Source: Hydnum rufescens UP504 (Eukaryota > Basidiomycota > Agaricomycetes > Cantharellales > Hydnaceae). From it: a stretch of 64,000 nt of DNA. The DNA lies in the NCBI GenBank assembly GCA_014904985.1, contig MU129009.1, forward strand, positions 62,001-126,000, written 5' to 3'. A program made the position numbers and the translations under genes. The notes under the pieces were generated by a model. That model saw only the letters and a list, made by a program, of their open reading frames with translations, had not been told where the DNA came from and ran no database searches. Shown here in pieces: positions 33,951-45,599 of the stretch; position 1 is the first letter of the stretch; every line of letters starts with the position of its first letter.

Positions 33951-35620
33951 AGCGGAGGCGATAGGGAGGTTGAGAGGTCAAATCCCAACGAAAGGTCTCA
34001 ACCCTCGTGCGTGAGATCAGAGTACAACCATCAAAGGAAAATGAGACGTTATCAACTAAATCAGAATGGCCCTCTAATTTTGTGATGACCGCTCCGGATA
34101 TGCCATTCCACAGTCGTACAGTACGATCAAGGGAGCCTGAGGCCAGGCACAATCCATCAGGTGAAAACACAACTGCCAGAACTGAATTAGAATGGCCCTC
34201 TAATTTTGCAATGGCCTCTCCAGATATGCCCCACAATTGTACAGTATGATCAAGGGAGGCTGAGGCCAGGCGCAATCCATCAGGTGAAAATGCAACCATC
34301 CGGATTGAACTAGAATGGCCCTCTAATTTTGCAATGGTTGCTCCAGATATGCCATCCCACAATCGTACAGTATGATCATATGAGCCTGAGGCCAGGCGCA
34401 ATCCATTGGGTGAAAATGCAATTGTCAAAACTGAATTAGAATGGCCCTCTAATTTTGCAATGGCCACTCCAGATATGCCATCCCACAATTGTACAGTACA
34501 ATCAGTGGAGGCTGAGGCCAGGTGCAATCCATCAGGTGAAAATGCAACCATCCAAACTGAATTATGATGGCCCTTCTAATTTTGCAATGGCTGCTCCAGA
34601 TATGCCATCCCACAATTGTACAGTATGATCAAGGGAACCTGAGGCCACATGTAATCCATCAGATGACACTGCAACTGTCTGGACTGAAACTAGAGTGGCC
34701 CTGCAATTTTGTGATGCCCACTCTGGGTATCCCATCCCACAAGCGTACAGTGGAATCATTGGAGCCTGAGGCCAGGCGTGATCCATCAGGTGAAAATGCA
34801 ATGGTCAAAACTGAATCAAAATGGCCCTCTAATTTTGTGATGGCTGCTCCAGATCTGCTATCCCACAATTGTATAGTGCAATCACTGGAGGCTGAAGCCA
34901 GGCACAATCCATCAGGTGAAAACACAATTGTCCGAACTGAATTAGAATGGCCCTCTAATTTTGCAATGGCTGCTCCAGATATGCCATCCCACAAGTGTAC
35001 AGTATGATCATCAGAGCCTGAGGCCAGGCGCAATCCATCAGGTGAAAATGCCACAGTCCAAACTGAACCAGAATGGCCCTCTAATTTTGCAATGGCTGCT
35101 CCAGATATGCCATCCCACAATCGTACAGTGTGATCAAGGGAGCCTGAGGCCAGGTGCAATCCATCAGGTGAAAATGCCACTGCCCAAACTGAACGAGAAT
35201 GGCCCTGTAATTTTGAAATGGCCACTCCAGATATGCCATCCCACAATCGTACAGTACAATCATGGGAAGCTGAGGCCAGGCGCAATCCATCAGGTGAAAA
35301 TGCCACTGCCCGGACTGATTCAGAATGGCCCTCTAATTTTGCAATGGCCACTCCAGATATGCCATCCCACAATCGTACAGTGCAATCACCGGAAGCTGAG
35401 GCCAAGTGCCAATCCCATTGGGTGAAAATGCAACCATCCAAACTGTATCAGAATGGCCCTTTAATTTTGCAATGGGTGCTCCAGATATGCCATCCCACAA
35501 TCGTACAGTATCATCATGGGAGCCCTGAGGCCAAGTGCAATCCATCAGGTGAAAATGCAACTGTGGGAACAAATAAAGAATGGTGCTGTAGTGCAATATG
35601 GGCGCACTCCTTGATACATC
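33951..35620 (-). pseudogene. Inverted WD40 array of NWD2 (about 12 units)
   Basis: On the minus strand, WD40 units of 126 bp (GHSxSVxxVAFSPDGLxLAS, DHTVRLWDGISGAAIAKLEG) run leftwards. They end with LISRTRVETFRWDLTSQPPY, the start of the NWD C-terminal tail, exactly where the plus-strand NACHT exon stops. The remainder of the tail lies in plus orientation at 37.62 kb. There is no start codon or NACHT domain to the right of the array. Frameshifts occur near 34.57 and 35.42 kb. It looks like the array was flipped in place, or misassembled. Confidence 0.8.
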
Positions 35621-35716
35621 GCTATCCTTCGGTATGATCTTGATTCAGATTGTTACGCATAGTGCAATCAGTGCTGATGCCTGAGGGCCGAGGTGCAATC
35701 CCATCCAGTGTGATGA

Positions 35717-37620
35717 TTTGTGCTTCATTTTCCTCCCAGAGGGGCTTGGGACGCTGTGCGCGTCATCTGGTCTTGTTCGCCAATTTTATCGTATTTGATC
35801 AGGCCGTGAACAAGGCTCCGCTCAATGTCCGATCACCGTGGAACCCCGTAGTCGCACAGGCGAGAAAATGCAGGGACATGAGATTTCGAGAATGCGTCCT
35901 CGTTATCGTAATTTGTATGATCCTGGTGGTAGTTCCCGTGACCGCAGCTCAGAATGAATAGGGCGGTGATGAAGTGGTGGGTTGTCCTAATCCGATTTTG
36001 GCGTGAGAAGTAGGAGGATAATGTGGAAGACCTACGAGCCCAGCGATCTCCTCCTGCTGTTATCGTCCTGGCGATGTGAAAAGGATCCGTCTGCTGTCAT
36101 ATCAATCTGTGGACGACCGAAGGATATTGGTCGTCAGGTAGAACGCTAGGGCGTAGGGAGGTACTCACTTCCCCTCACGCTTGCGGGACTGTGGAAGGAA
36201 TTCTTTTCTGTTCCATTACAACTCTGTCTGGTCTTCCCGGGGTAGCGGTGAACATGACCGTTGTGATGAGGACCCATAATGTGTCCATGTATCCGCGTCG
36301 CCAAGGCGAAACACGATCAGCTGCATTGCCGTCTGCATCCATCCGCACACGAATTATGACTACCTTACAGGAAGTGTGGGAGATTAGGTACAGTAGCCAA
36401 AGCGGGGAATCAGCACCTGGATACTCTAGAGAGTGCTGCCTGGTGAAACAGAAAACGTCCTTCCAGCTCTATATCAACCCAGCTGCTGAGAAAGGATCAA
36501 GCCAAGCTCTGGAGCTCAAGATATCCCACCGAGTCCCTTTAGGCGGCTGCCAAGGATGGCTTTGGCGGAAGTTTGATGGTTGACGTGGTGACTTGTATAT
36601 GGTCTGATCACAGTAAGGGATATAAAGACAGCGGGAGGTGGCAAGCAAGAAAACTGCCTACTGCTGAGCAGGCGTTTCACCCTCATATAGGCAGACGGTT
36701 TGGACCTGAAAAGCTTGAGGGCGGTAGACCCAAGAACGGGAAGATTTACCTCAAAGGGTGGAACGACATTCTCACTGTCAAACGCCTCTTATTGCTGCGA
36801 CGTGCGACAAATCCACTAACGCGTCTCATTGTCGTGTAATCTTGGATTAGTACAGAGAATGGTTGGCTGTAAGACACGAGGTGGCCCCACCATGCGGCGG
36901 AAGAGGGTAAATGTGCCGCAAAGTATAGCAAGGATCGAGAGCAAGCGACGGGACAAAAATCTCTTTGTCGAGTACTTCGGACCGTACCATGGATAATCCC
37001 GATTACGTACGAGAGCCGCCGCTGCCTAACGCAGGAGAATTCCACCACCAACACAACATTACGACCCCACTTTCAGTGAGGTCGACCTAGGCTGAAATTT
37101 TTGGGGCTCAGAATCCCGAGACACTGTGCTAGGTGAGTGTCCAAATCCAAAAAATTTCCACCGGGAGCGTCAACCTGACTATCAGGGGTTCTACAGAGAT
37201 TTGCACGCCTCTCGGTCTTGACTTTGGAGTTGAGTTATTCGCTCCAAATATTAGAGCCTACCTCTGGCTGTAGATCACAGTGGTGATACACCCCGATTCG
37301 ACGCCACACGCCTCGTCTTCCAACCCTTTATAATGGGGGCGAATCTTCCCAGCGATCTTTCCAGGGGCCACCCACAATCCCCTGTTGCCAACAATGCTCA
37401 ATCCTGTCTCTATCAGTTAGTTCCCTTTCAATCCCTCCTCCTCATCCTCATCCTCATCTGTGCTTTCCTCAGTAACTGGTCGTGGGGGTGATGGCCGAGA
37501 TGGGGGTACAGGTGGTCGCGGAGGGGATATCCATATCATTACGGTAATAGTCAGTCCCTCAACTATATCGATTCCTTGTCCATAATCAACGTTCTTATAG
37601 ACAACCCGGGGTCTTCTGAT
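35717..37620. repeat. NWD 5'-flank block, second copy
   Basis: Near-identical to 30.57-32.46 kb, including the CTK1 N-terminal pieces, the palindrome, the NWD ATG region (here ATGGGGGCG, one base short) and the Gly-rich exon up to GSSDIS. Then it joins the NWD C-terminal tail instead of the NACHT domain. Differences are mostly single-base indels, some every 20-50 bp, with very few substitutions. That points to consensus errors in one copy. Confidence 0.85.
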
Positions 37621-37878
37621 ATCTCGTCTGGTCCAGTAACTTCTGGGCCTTCTGTGGGCTTGACTCCGCCTATTTGGTCTCTTTGTGACCATTGGGTACA
37701 AGCAGAGCGGCCAGAAGACGGTGAAGTCAGACAGATCTGTTACATCCCTCTGCGCTACATGGCCAAGCCTCTCTTCTTAGCATCGAACCGCTCTCGGATT
37801 GCTATTGGATGTAGGAATGGTCGCGTCATAATTCTTGCTGTTCCACACGACCCATTTAATCGGGATTTAAGCAATTAG
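37621..37878 (+). pseudogene. NWD2 C-terminal tail, detached
   Basis: Reads SGPVTSGPSVGLTPPIWSLC, then VRQICYIPLRYMAKPLFLAS and RIAIGCRNGRVIILAVPHDP, ending FNRDLSN at a TAG. This matches the tails of NWD1 and NWD3, which follow the last WD40 unit. Here it directly follows the N-terminal GSSDIS codons of the flank copy, with NACHT and WD40 missing between them. Confidence 0.75.
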
Positions 37879-38303
37879 CAGTCACTTCTCACCCATCTTC
37901 GAAGAAAGCATGCCTGGGGTTTCCCTAAACTCGTACGAAGGCTCAAGGTCCGTGTTTTCACTAGCAAATTGGATGTCAATTCCTTCTATATAATCGTCTC
38001 TCCACATCATTGTAAATCCACGATTTTGCGCAATGGTAGCCTTTCCTCACATGGGTGCCTTGGTGTCACAAGTTTTCACTAATCAATCTTGAGTGGAAAG
38101 GCATGCCGACAGAAGAGTTCGGACTAGGCCCAGAAGGAGGGGCACCGCATACCGTAGCCACTTATGTTGTTGTAGAAACCAAGGCGGAGGAGGGGGAGAA
38201 CGACGTGCGCTGCCGATGCACGAAAGCCAATTAGAATTTGAACCCTGATGAACTCACGCTCTGAATGCATCGGACACAGATATCTACAGGAACCACCCAC
38301 CAT

Positions 38304-38780
38304 AATGTCAATCCAACGCAAACCAGAGACGTTTCCACCATCTCAGGCCAGGAGAACTCGACGACTTGTTGCGCCCTCTCGTATTCTCTCAAAAAATCCC
38401 GTTCGACCAGTGATGTCCAGGATGTACTCACAAGCCTAGAGCAGTCTATCGCAATCCCCACAGCAGAGATATAAGCAGAAGGGCTCGATCGACCAGGTCG
38501 AGTAGCTAATTTAGATTGAGGCGAGAACAGATGAAGGGGCTCAAGGAAGTGGTGGTGGATTGGAAGATGTCGACCAGGAGAAGGCACCATCCACGAAGAG
38601 GGGAAGTATGCTAATCCGGCAGAGTGCAGTGCCCCACCGTGGATCACGCTGCTGATAATTCCCCATGGTCTTCAAGGCCGAGTGGATTGTTCAACTAGGA
38701 GAAAAGAGACTGCTACCTCCGCACGCACCAACGGCAGTACATTAAGCAGCCCTTCAGTGAGAACTTGAGGATATTGAATA
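38304..38780 (+). pseudogene. CSN4 copy with internal deletion (unit 2)
   Basis: Begins ATGTCAATCCAACGCAAACC, exactly as the intact CSN4, keeps a shortened exon 1, then jumps to the codons for the SIDQVE region and exon 5 (near 38.70-38.75 kb). It shares its deletion with the copy at 22.27-22.87 kb. Stops occur soon after the junction. Confidence 0.8.
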
Positions 38781-38901
38781 TAATAGGTTCGATGAGAATC
38801 GATAGCGATGAAATAAAGAAAACGAAGTGATGTAATAAATGCGGCTGGGGCCAACAGAACGCAAGAGTCCACACGCAAGATCCAGACGCTCGTTCCTTGA
38901 A

Positions 38902-41900
38902 TCAAGAAACCTCCATGTCCTGAGGGATACCTGGAACACCACCACCGCTTGGCACATTGGAGATAGAGATTTCGTTCTTTCGTTGTTTACGTTTTTTTCT
39001 CTCCCGCTCCATTTTGGATTCGTATTCGTGCCACTCTCCTTCCAAATTCGCAAGGCTGCAAACCAACAATTTAGACAAAAACTTCGTGCCCGGAAATCTA
39101 GACTTCAACGTACTCGACAGGAAGCACCGCCGCGGGCTCCACCTTGAAGAATGATGTATCCAAAGCGTCGGAAGCGGTGATTCTCTTCGCCGGGTCATAC
39201 TCGAGGAGCTTTTGCGCCAGATCCAACGCGGTAGGGGAAAGGTACCTGCCAAAGGGGAATCACGGGAAACGATCAACAGATGTCATCTTCACTCGCAACG
39301 AATATCTGCATACTTCTGAAAGGCAGACCGAAACCGGTTCTTGATTTTTTCGGGAGGCTTCACAAGCTCGTACCACGGCAAGTCCGAAAATCCAACCCAT
39401 TCCTCCACGGATGGCGTGCCCATAAGCTTGTATATGGTCTCAAGTTGATGGATTTCATCGTTGCCTTGGAAGATCGGCTTCTTCGTGAATAGCTCCAGCA
39501 TGATGCATCTTTATTTCCTGTCAGTTAACTCACGCAGGTGCTTCAAATGAGTGACTCACCCGACACTCCACATATCTACCTCGGGCCCGTATACGGTGGC
39601 ACCAAGCAGGAGTTCTGGTGGACGATACCATAAAGTGATCACCCGGTTCGTGTAATCCGTACGTCGCCGCTTCTGGTAGAATCGGGCCAGACCAAAATCT
39701 GCAATCTTCAGTATACCTTGATTGTTTATAAGAATATTCGAACCCTTCATGTCTCGGTGAATCACTGCCTTTTGATGGAGGTATGCAATGCCAGCAAGCA
39801 TTTGGTGACATAGAGATTTCAGATGACCCTCGGTGAAGTGAAAGTTGTTTTGAGAGAGAATCCCCGTCAAATCGTGGTCCATATACTCGAACACCATGTA
39901 CACATTCCCTGAAATTCTTCGGGGTAAGCACACGCGTTACCAATCGTGGCGACTAGCCCACCTTTCGAAACCATCATTTCATGCAGATTGATGACGTTCT
40001 CATGTCGAAGCGATTGCAGCAACTTGATCTCCCGCATCGCAGTCACAGGAAATCCGTCCCGTTCCGACTCCATACGGATTCGCTTGAGCGCAACATACTT
40101 TCCACTCTGCGTATTTCGCGCCTTGTATACCTGGCCGAACGTGCCCTCACCAACCTGGGCAACAATCTGGTATAAATCTCGTTCTCTATTCGGTCCGGGA
40201 GCAAGAGTGCTTTCTGGCTGGACCGAGGCAGGTGGCGGCGGGACATCAGTAGGTTCAAGAGGCCTGGGTGATAGTCGAGGAGGGGAGGACGGTAGACTCT
40301 GTGGCCGTGGTGGAAGCTCTGGCTTCCTAACTGAGACAGGAAGATTGTCCCGAGGTGTTTGATCTGGGCGCGATCGTTCTGTGATCTCGGTGAGTGTTTG
40401 TTCAGCGTCAGGGCCGGAATGTACATGGTTGGATGATGGATGGGGATGAACAATGTCAGTGGCAGGTTGGGGGACCAGACGTCGAGGAGAGATATGAGGG
40501 GGTCGAACAGGCAGAGTGTGATGAGTCTCAACAGGGGTGGAAGGCACGGGAGGGGGAGTAAGATGATGTTTAGGTATCTCCTGGGAAGGACCCGAGTCGA
40601 TACGTTGCCATCCTGAAGTTGGTATGCCGGAAGACGGCTGCTTCGGTGTAGCAGGTTGCGCATCCTCATCTTCGTTATCAGGGAAGAATTGTTTTAGTAG
40701 GGAGCTTGCACCAGATTTGCCATGCTTAGTCTTCTTCATCGTGCGTGTATCAGCTGCTCGCACTCCACTCGGGGTGGCTGATGCTGACAAGCTTCCGAAC
40801 CCTTGGGACCCTGGGCTATCATTCGACAATAATAAGGGGGTCCCTAACAGCCCGGACGCCAACGATGCGGGCCCAGTTGGCGTAGACTGGTTGTTGTTTC
40901 GCAAGATGAGCCCCGAAACTGGAATGAGACTCGAACTCAACTGACGATCCAAGGTGGAAGGATCACCCGCAGACACTACGCGCTATTCAACAAGGATCAG
41001 AAAAGTTGGAGAGAGGGGCCAGAAAAACCGCAGCATTGGGAATCAACTTGCCTCACTGACGAAACCAGCTCTTGCAGAACTGAGCGAGGACAAATTGTGG
41101 GTCCCTCGCTGGCGATTAGACTTGCCCGGCGTCGCGCCCGGTAAACGATGTACGCGCCGCTTATGGCTGCTACTTCCCCGACTTCGGCTGGATACAGAAG
41201 AATTGGATCGTTCCCTTGATCGGTCCCTTGATCTGTGGGGCGATCTCCCACGAGAGCGACTACCCATGGAATGGTTCGAGCTCGCAGAACGGGGCCGTTT
41301 CATACCTCGCCAACGAGAAGACCGAGTGCCAGGACTGATACTACGGGGCGGACCTGGACTTGGCGTTCGTCGTTTGTGATGATGGACAGGATGTTGAGGT
41401 GAAGATGCCCGAGATGAGCGGGGGGTGTGGGAACGTGATATTGATCGCGAACGTGAACGGGAATGAGACCTGGATCGCGACGGGGACCTCGAACGTGACG
41501 GCGGATACCTCCCTCGACGATTCTTTGAATCATCAACACGATGCACATGATCGTTCTTCAGTGGTGAGCGACTGGAACCACCAGAGTTGTGAACATTATT
41601 GGGAAGTGGACCCGAGAGATCCTTGACGCACCTCTCATGACTTGAATCCTTCCGCCAATCCTTACGCTGCTGATCCTGACTGTGGCCATTGTTCCGCCAA
41701 CGCCAACCATTGTCGGTGTTATTATTGCTATGATTTTGCTGGTGAGATTGATTGTAGTAGTTTGGCTTGCGCTTCTTTTTCCTCCCCCCGGCGCTTGGGA
41801 CGTTGTGTGCGTCATCTGGAGCAGTTCGCCAATCTTGTCGTGGTCGATTGTCATGATGTTCTTGGGACGTGCAGGGGGAAGAGAGGGATGGACCTCATGA

Positions 41901-42603
41901 CGAGGGATCCACGCACGATTTTCGGTAGAGCGGGCGGTTCAGTCTGATGATTCCAGTTCCAAGATGCCTGCGGAGCAGGTTCGCGGTTCCAGGACGCTCT
42001 TTTGGCGAAGCGGGGGCTATGGTCTGCAGGATAATCTGGTCCGGGCCATGAGCGAGGCTCCGCCCGATGTCGATCGCCATGGTCGTCGTAGGCGCGCCGG
42101 TGAGAAGATTCAGGCACATGGGTATCCCGAGAGGATGGCCATCTATCGTAGCTTGTACGATCTGGTGATGGCTCCCATGAGCGCTGCTCCTCGGAGTGAT
42201 AGGAACGGGGATGAATGGGTGGTGGAGGGGGAGGTGGATTGTCCCAATCCCGGCTTCGGTCGTGAGCCATAGAGGGATAGCGTGAAGGACCTGCTGGGAC
42301 CCAGCGATCTCCTCCTGCTCGCATATCGTCCTGGCGATGTCGAAAAGGGTCTGCATGGCGATCATATGAATCTGCGGACGACGAAAGGTATCGGTTGTGA
42401 GGCAAGGACGCTGAGGCGTACGGTGCCCATTTCCCGCCCTCACGCTCGCGGGACTGTGGATGGGGTTCTCTCCTGTGTATTATGACTCTGTCTGGGCTTC
42501 TTGCGGGGTCGTGGTGGACATGACGAGGGCGTGAGGGTTCCATGTATCCTGTGTCGGCGTCGTCAAGGCGAGACACAACCAACTGCATGTCGTCTGCATC
42601 CAT
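38902..42603 (-). CDS. ctk1: CTK1/CDK12-type cyclin-dependent kinase (intact catalytic domain)
   Basis: Kinase of the CTK1/Lsk1/CDK12 family, which phosphorylates the RNA polymerase II CTD during elongation in the nucleus. Exons about 42603-41052, 40982-39962, 39908-39560, 39508-39314, 39245-39114 and 39055-38902 give about 1134 aa. Residues 1-780 are low-complexity: a His/Arg/Pro-rich head, a Lys/Asn/Gln stretch, an RS domain (about 41.53-41.2 kb) and a Pro-rich linker. The kinase has VGEGTFGQVYKARN, the C-helix PVTAMREI, VIHRDMKGSNILINN, IADFGLARFY, and the T-loop DYTNRVITLWYRPPELLLG. It ends with ESKMERERKKRKQRKNE and a TGA. Two one-base gaps (near 41.94 and 41.86 kb, in runs of C) break exon 1; adding both makes the total length divisible by three. 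The intron after FVSE has a GC donor (gcaagt). Every other CTK1 copy in the window is damaged, so this is the likely working gene. Confidence 0.88.
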
Positions 42604-43323
42604 CGCACACAAACGATCACTACCTCACGGGGAGTGTGAGAGTTTAGCTACAGCAGCCTAAGCGGGGAGTTCAGTAATTGGATACTCCGGAAGGTGTTGC
42701 CTGGCGAAAAAAAAAACAAGGGGTCGTCCTGTTTTTGCACCAACTTGGCTTCTGAAGAATGATGAAGTAGAACTCTTGAGCTCTTCAAGATACCTAGATC
42801 CACAGAATCCCTTTACAATGTTCCAAGATGGCTTGGTGGAGGCCTGATGGTTTGGCGCGGTGACCTGGAATGTGATGTGGTCACACCAAGGATATACGAC
42901 AGTAGGAAGACAGCTTACTGTTGAGTGCTTTTGATCGTAACGTGAGGCTACCCTATGTGGCGGATTGTGTTCACCCTAAAAGTACGTGAGGGTAGTTGGC
43001 ACGGGGGAATGATCTCATCTCAAGGAGGGAAACAGCGTTCTCACTGCTAAGCCCTCTTCATTCCCACCCAACAAAAGTGATAGGATACCGGCACGTAGGC
43101 GAATAATGAAGTGTTATGGATAAAAAAAAAGAAACAAGAGGATATATACAGAAGCAGTACTATTGGGCCCAGATGTTTCCGCAAACTGTATGGTTATCCG
43201 ACACAAGATCGATTCGTGAACAGACCTGTACGATTCCGCGATTTTGCAAGTCGATGGGATGGTACCCGCAGCAGAGTATTACTATCAGATGGTCAGTATA
43301 GTGATAAAAACAGAACACAAAGA
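42604..43323. other. CTK1 upstream region
   Basis: Contains the CTK1 promoter: 42.65-43.05 kb is the part copied at 31.2-31.7 kb. No gene recognised. Short A-runs (42.70, 43.12 kb) are present. Confidence 0.45.
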
Positions 43324-45398
43324 TTAGGAACTCGCCATAATCACACATTCGCCTTGGCTTCCTTCCAACTGCTCAGGCCGTATGCCGAGGTGCTGAGCCA
43401 GATCCTCGAGCTGCAGTCTCCGCGCCCTCGCCAGACGCGCAAGAGGGTCAGAGTTGGCTGATACGATGGACTGCGCGTGGCTCATCCGAGACATCCCTCC
43501 TGACTCGGAAGATGGTCGATCTGGAGAAAAAAGTTTCACCGTCTCGTCAATACCAGACACCGCTACCAGTGGTAGGGTAGGGTGAGGCTCAATGGCGTTG
43601 ACAACGCTGCCATCCCCTTCCCAGATGCCTTTCAGCTCCCCGCTGTCCTTTGACCACAGGAACCAATTGCCATCGTCACTCCCTGAAGTAACGAATTCGT
43701 CTTTGGCACCAAGAAAGTTGACTATGAGAGAAAAGAGGACGATGTTAGCTAGAGGGACATTACGAGTATGTAAATAGGCGGACCATCTTTCACAGTCTAG
43801 AAAAATCAGGGGTATATTAGCCAGGAAGAGGGTTTTAAGACCAGCTCATCAACTCGCCTCGACATTGCAGGCACCCACAAAACGCCGACGAGGAAATACA
43901 ATCGGTCTAATCAGCCGTGAAGGACAGTCGTCCCCAGGTTCCTCCTCAGAATCCAGAGAGTCAGAGTCTCTATTTCCGTCTGCATTCATATTGCTGTCTG
44001 TATCCATACTCTCACTGCCAGCTGTGTCACCATCACTGTTGACTTCGAGCGTTTGGTCTCCAAGACCGAGAAATGCGGCGCTGGACGAGTCCACGAATAT
44101 CGAAGACGAAGGGTGCAAATCAGTGTCAAGTCGCCGTCGCTTGGAATTGGAACTCAGAATGACACTTGATGCATTAGAAATGGACCCAGGTTCGGTAGGG
44201 TCGTCATAGACGGAATAGAGATAAACGGCATCTGTCATATATGCTGGACAAAATCTCGTAAGGTATGACGTGGCTTGTCAACACGGCGACATCCCACTCA
44301 CAGAGGAGAACCTTCACAAGTGCAAAGTGATTATTTAAGTGACATAGGTGCGACAGGATATCACTCAATGACGTACTTCGTGCCCGTTTGTCTGCGACAT
44401 TCGCGAACCACTGATGTACTCATTTCTGGCACGTTCCCCCGACGCTCGTGATGCTCGTCCAAAACGTCGCACACAATTCGCATCGTCATCAGCTCCGGGT
44501 ACGCCCCACTCTAACTGAAGAATCCTCCGAATCATACGACGGTCAAATAGGTGCGCATACGCCGATTCTCCGGCGACGACTATTAACCAAGGAGCAAGAG
44601 GAGATGTTGCAAGGGTGGATAGAGGGTGAGGTAATCTCAGTAGCGGAGTTGGGCAATCCGGACATGTATGTGGCTTCCGAAGATCATGGTCGCGTACGGT
44701 ACGATCTTCAGACACCGTGAGAAAATAGCTTGGCGAATCCTGGGTTACTACCCGCTTGACGCTGCGCCGTAAATATGGAGGTTAGAGAAACAGGGTACGT
44801 GGATAAGCAATAGTTTACCGTGTGCTGTGACATTTAAGGATTTTGGTACACACATCCCCAGAAGTCAGTTCCCCATTACGAATTTGGCCATTTTTTACAA
44901 TGTCAAAGAGCCGGACTTGATGATCTGCGGCACAGGTAACGATCCTTGAGCTCGACGGAAGAAAATGTGCGCTGAACACATTTGCAGTGTGTCTGGAAGA
45001 CCATCAATTAGACGCACGGATAATGAGAAAGAGCCCAAAGACCCACCCTGTATGAATCACCGTGTCGCAGGCATATTCCGTGCCCGTCTGCTGCCACAGA
45101 CAAATTCTACGCGCGACGATGAATTATGAGGTCCCGTACAGGCTACAACGACAAACCTTCTGTCATCGCCGCTGGAAATCAGTACCCTTCCGTCGCTACT
45201 CCAAGAGAGTGCGTTTACACATCTAGGGACTGCGTAGGTAACTCAACATTAAAAGCTACCTGGCAAGGCTGACCCCCAGTGGCCCGTAGTGTTATCGCCT
45301 AGTATTTGGAATCTATCTAGAGATGTCCAGGGAGAACCACCGCATTTCTCCAGGAGAGCTGTGCGAGCTTTGAGTTGGTTTCGCGCCCACGGTATCAT
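43324..45398 (-). CDS. DCAF6/DCAF8-like WD40 protein
   Basis: Multi-exon WD40 protein of the DDB1-CUL4-associated factor type, thought to recruit substrates to CUL4 ubiquitin ligases. The likely start is the ATG at 45398 (MIPWARNQLKARTALLEKCG). WD pieces follow: CVNALSWSSDGRVLISSGDD, then SEDRTVRDHDLRKPHTCP, LPHPLSTLATSPLAPWLIVV and AGESAYAHLFDRRMIRRIL. An acidic Ser/Asp-rich insertion comes next (44.1-43.9 kb, MTDAVYLYSVYD then SDSLDSEEEPGDD), and after it the last blade MSGIDETVKLFSP. The C-terminal helix region AQHLGIRPEQLEG is typical of DCAF8-type proteins. Some introns are very short or not resolved. The gene is unique in the window and lies just outside the duplicated block. Confidence 0.7.
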
Positions 45399-45599
45399 AG
45401 TCGTTGAATTGCAGCCTGATCCTGATTCAGGGCCGGCAACTGCCGGTTTTAGACAATACAAAGATGTTCAACAGTGAACCCCTCCATGACTTGGTGTCTG
45501 GACTCAGCTGAGACTCTGTGAATCCCAATAACTACTCATAATGAGCCCTCTTTTCGTCATTCTGTGTTTCCACATTGCATATGAGTGCCGGTCATTCCA

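Larger units (their letters stand above)
26520..42650. repeat. Direct segmental duplication, unit 2 of 2
   Basis: Second copy of the block described at 9.92-25.0 kb, same order and orientation. Differences: no MITE, an intact trefoil gene, a CTK1 copy B lacking its Pro-rich linker, an NWD2 whose WD40 array is inverted, an extra copy of the NWD 5' flank, and a right-hand CTK1 that is complete. Confidence 0.8.

Noticed and set aside
34007..35637. Plus-strand open frames with MPSHNCTV-type repeats
   Set aside because: Antisense reading of the inverted WD40 array.
41043..41546. Separate RS-repeat protein gene
   Set aside because: It continues in frame into the CTK1 N-terminal region and splices to the CTK1 linker exon, so it is part of CTK1.
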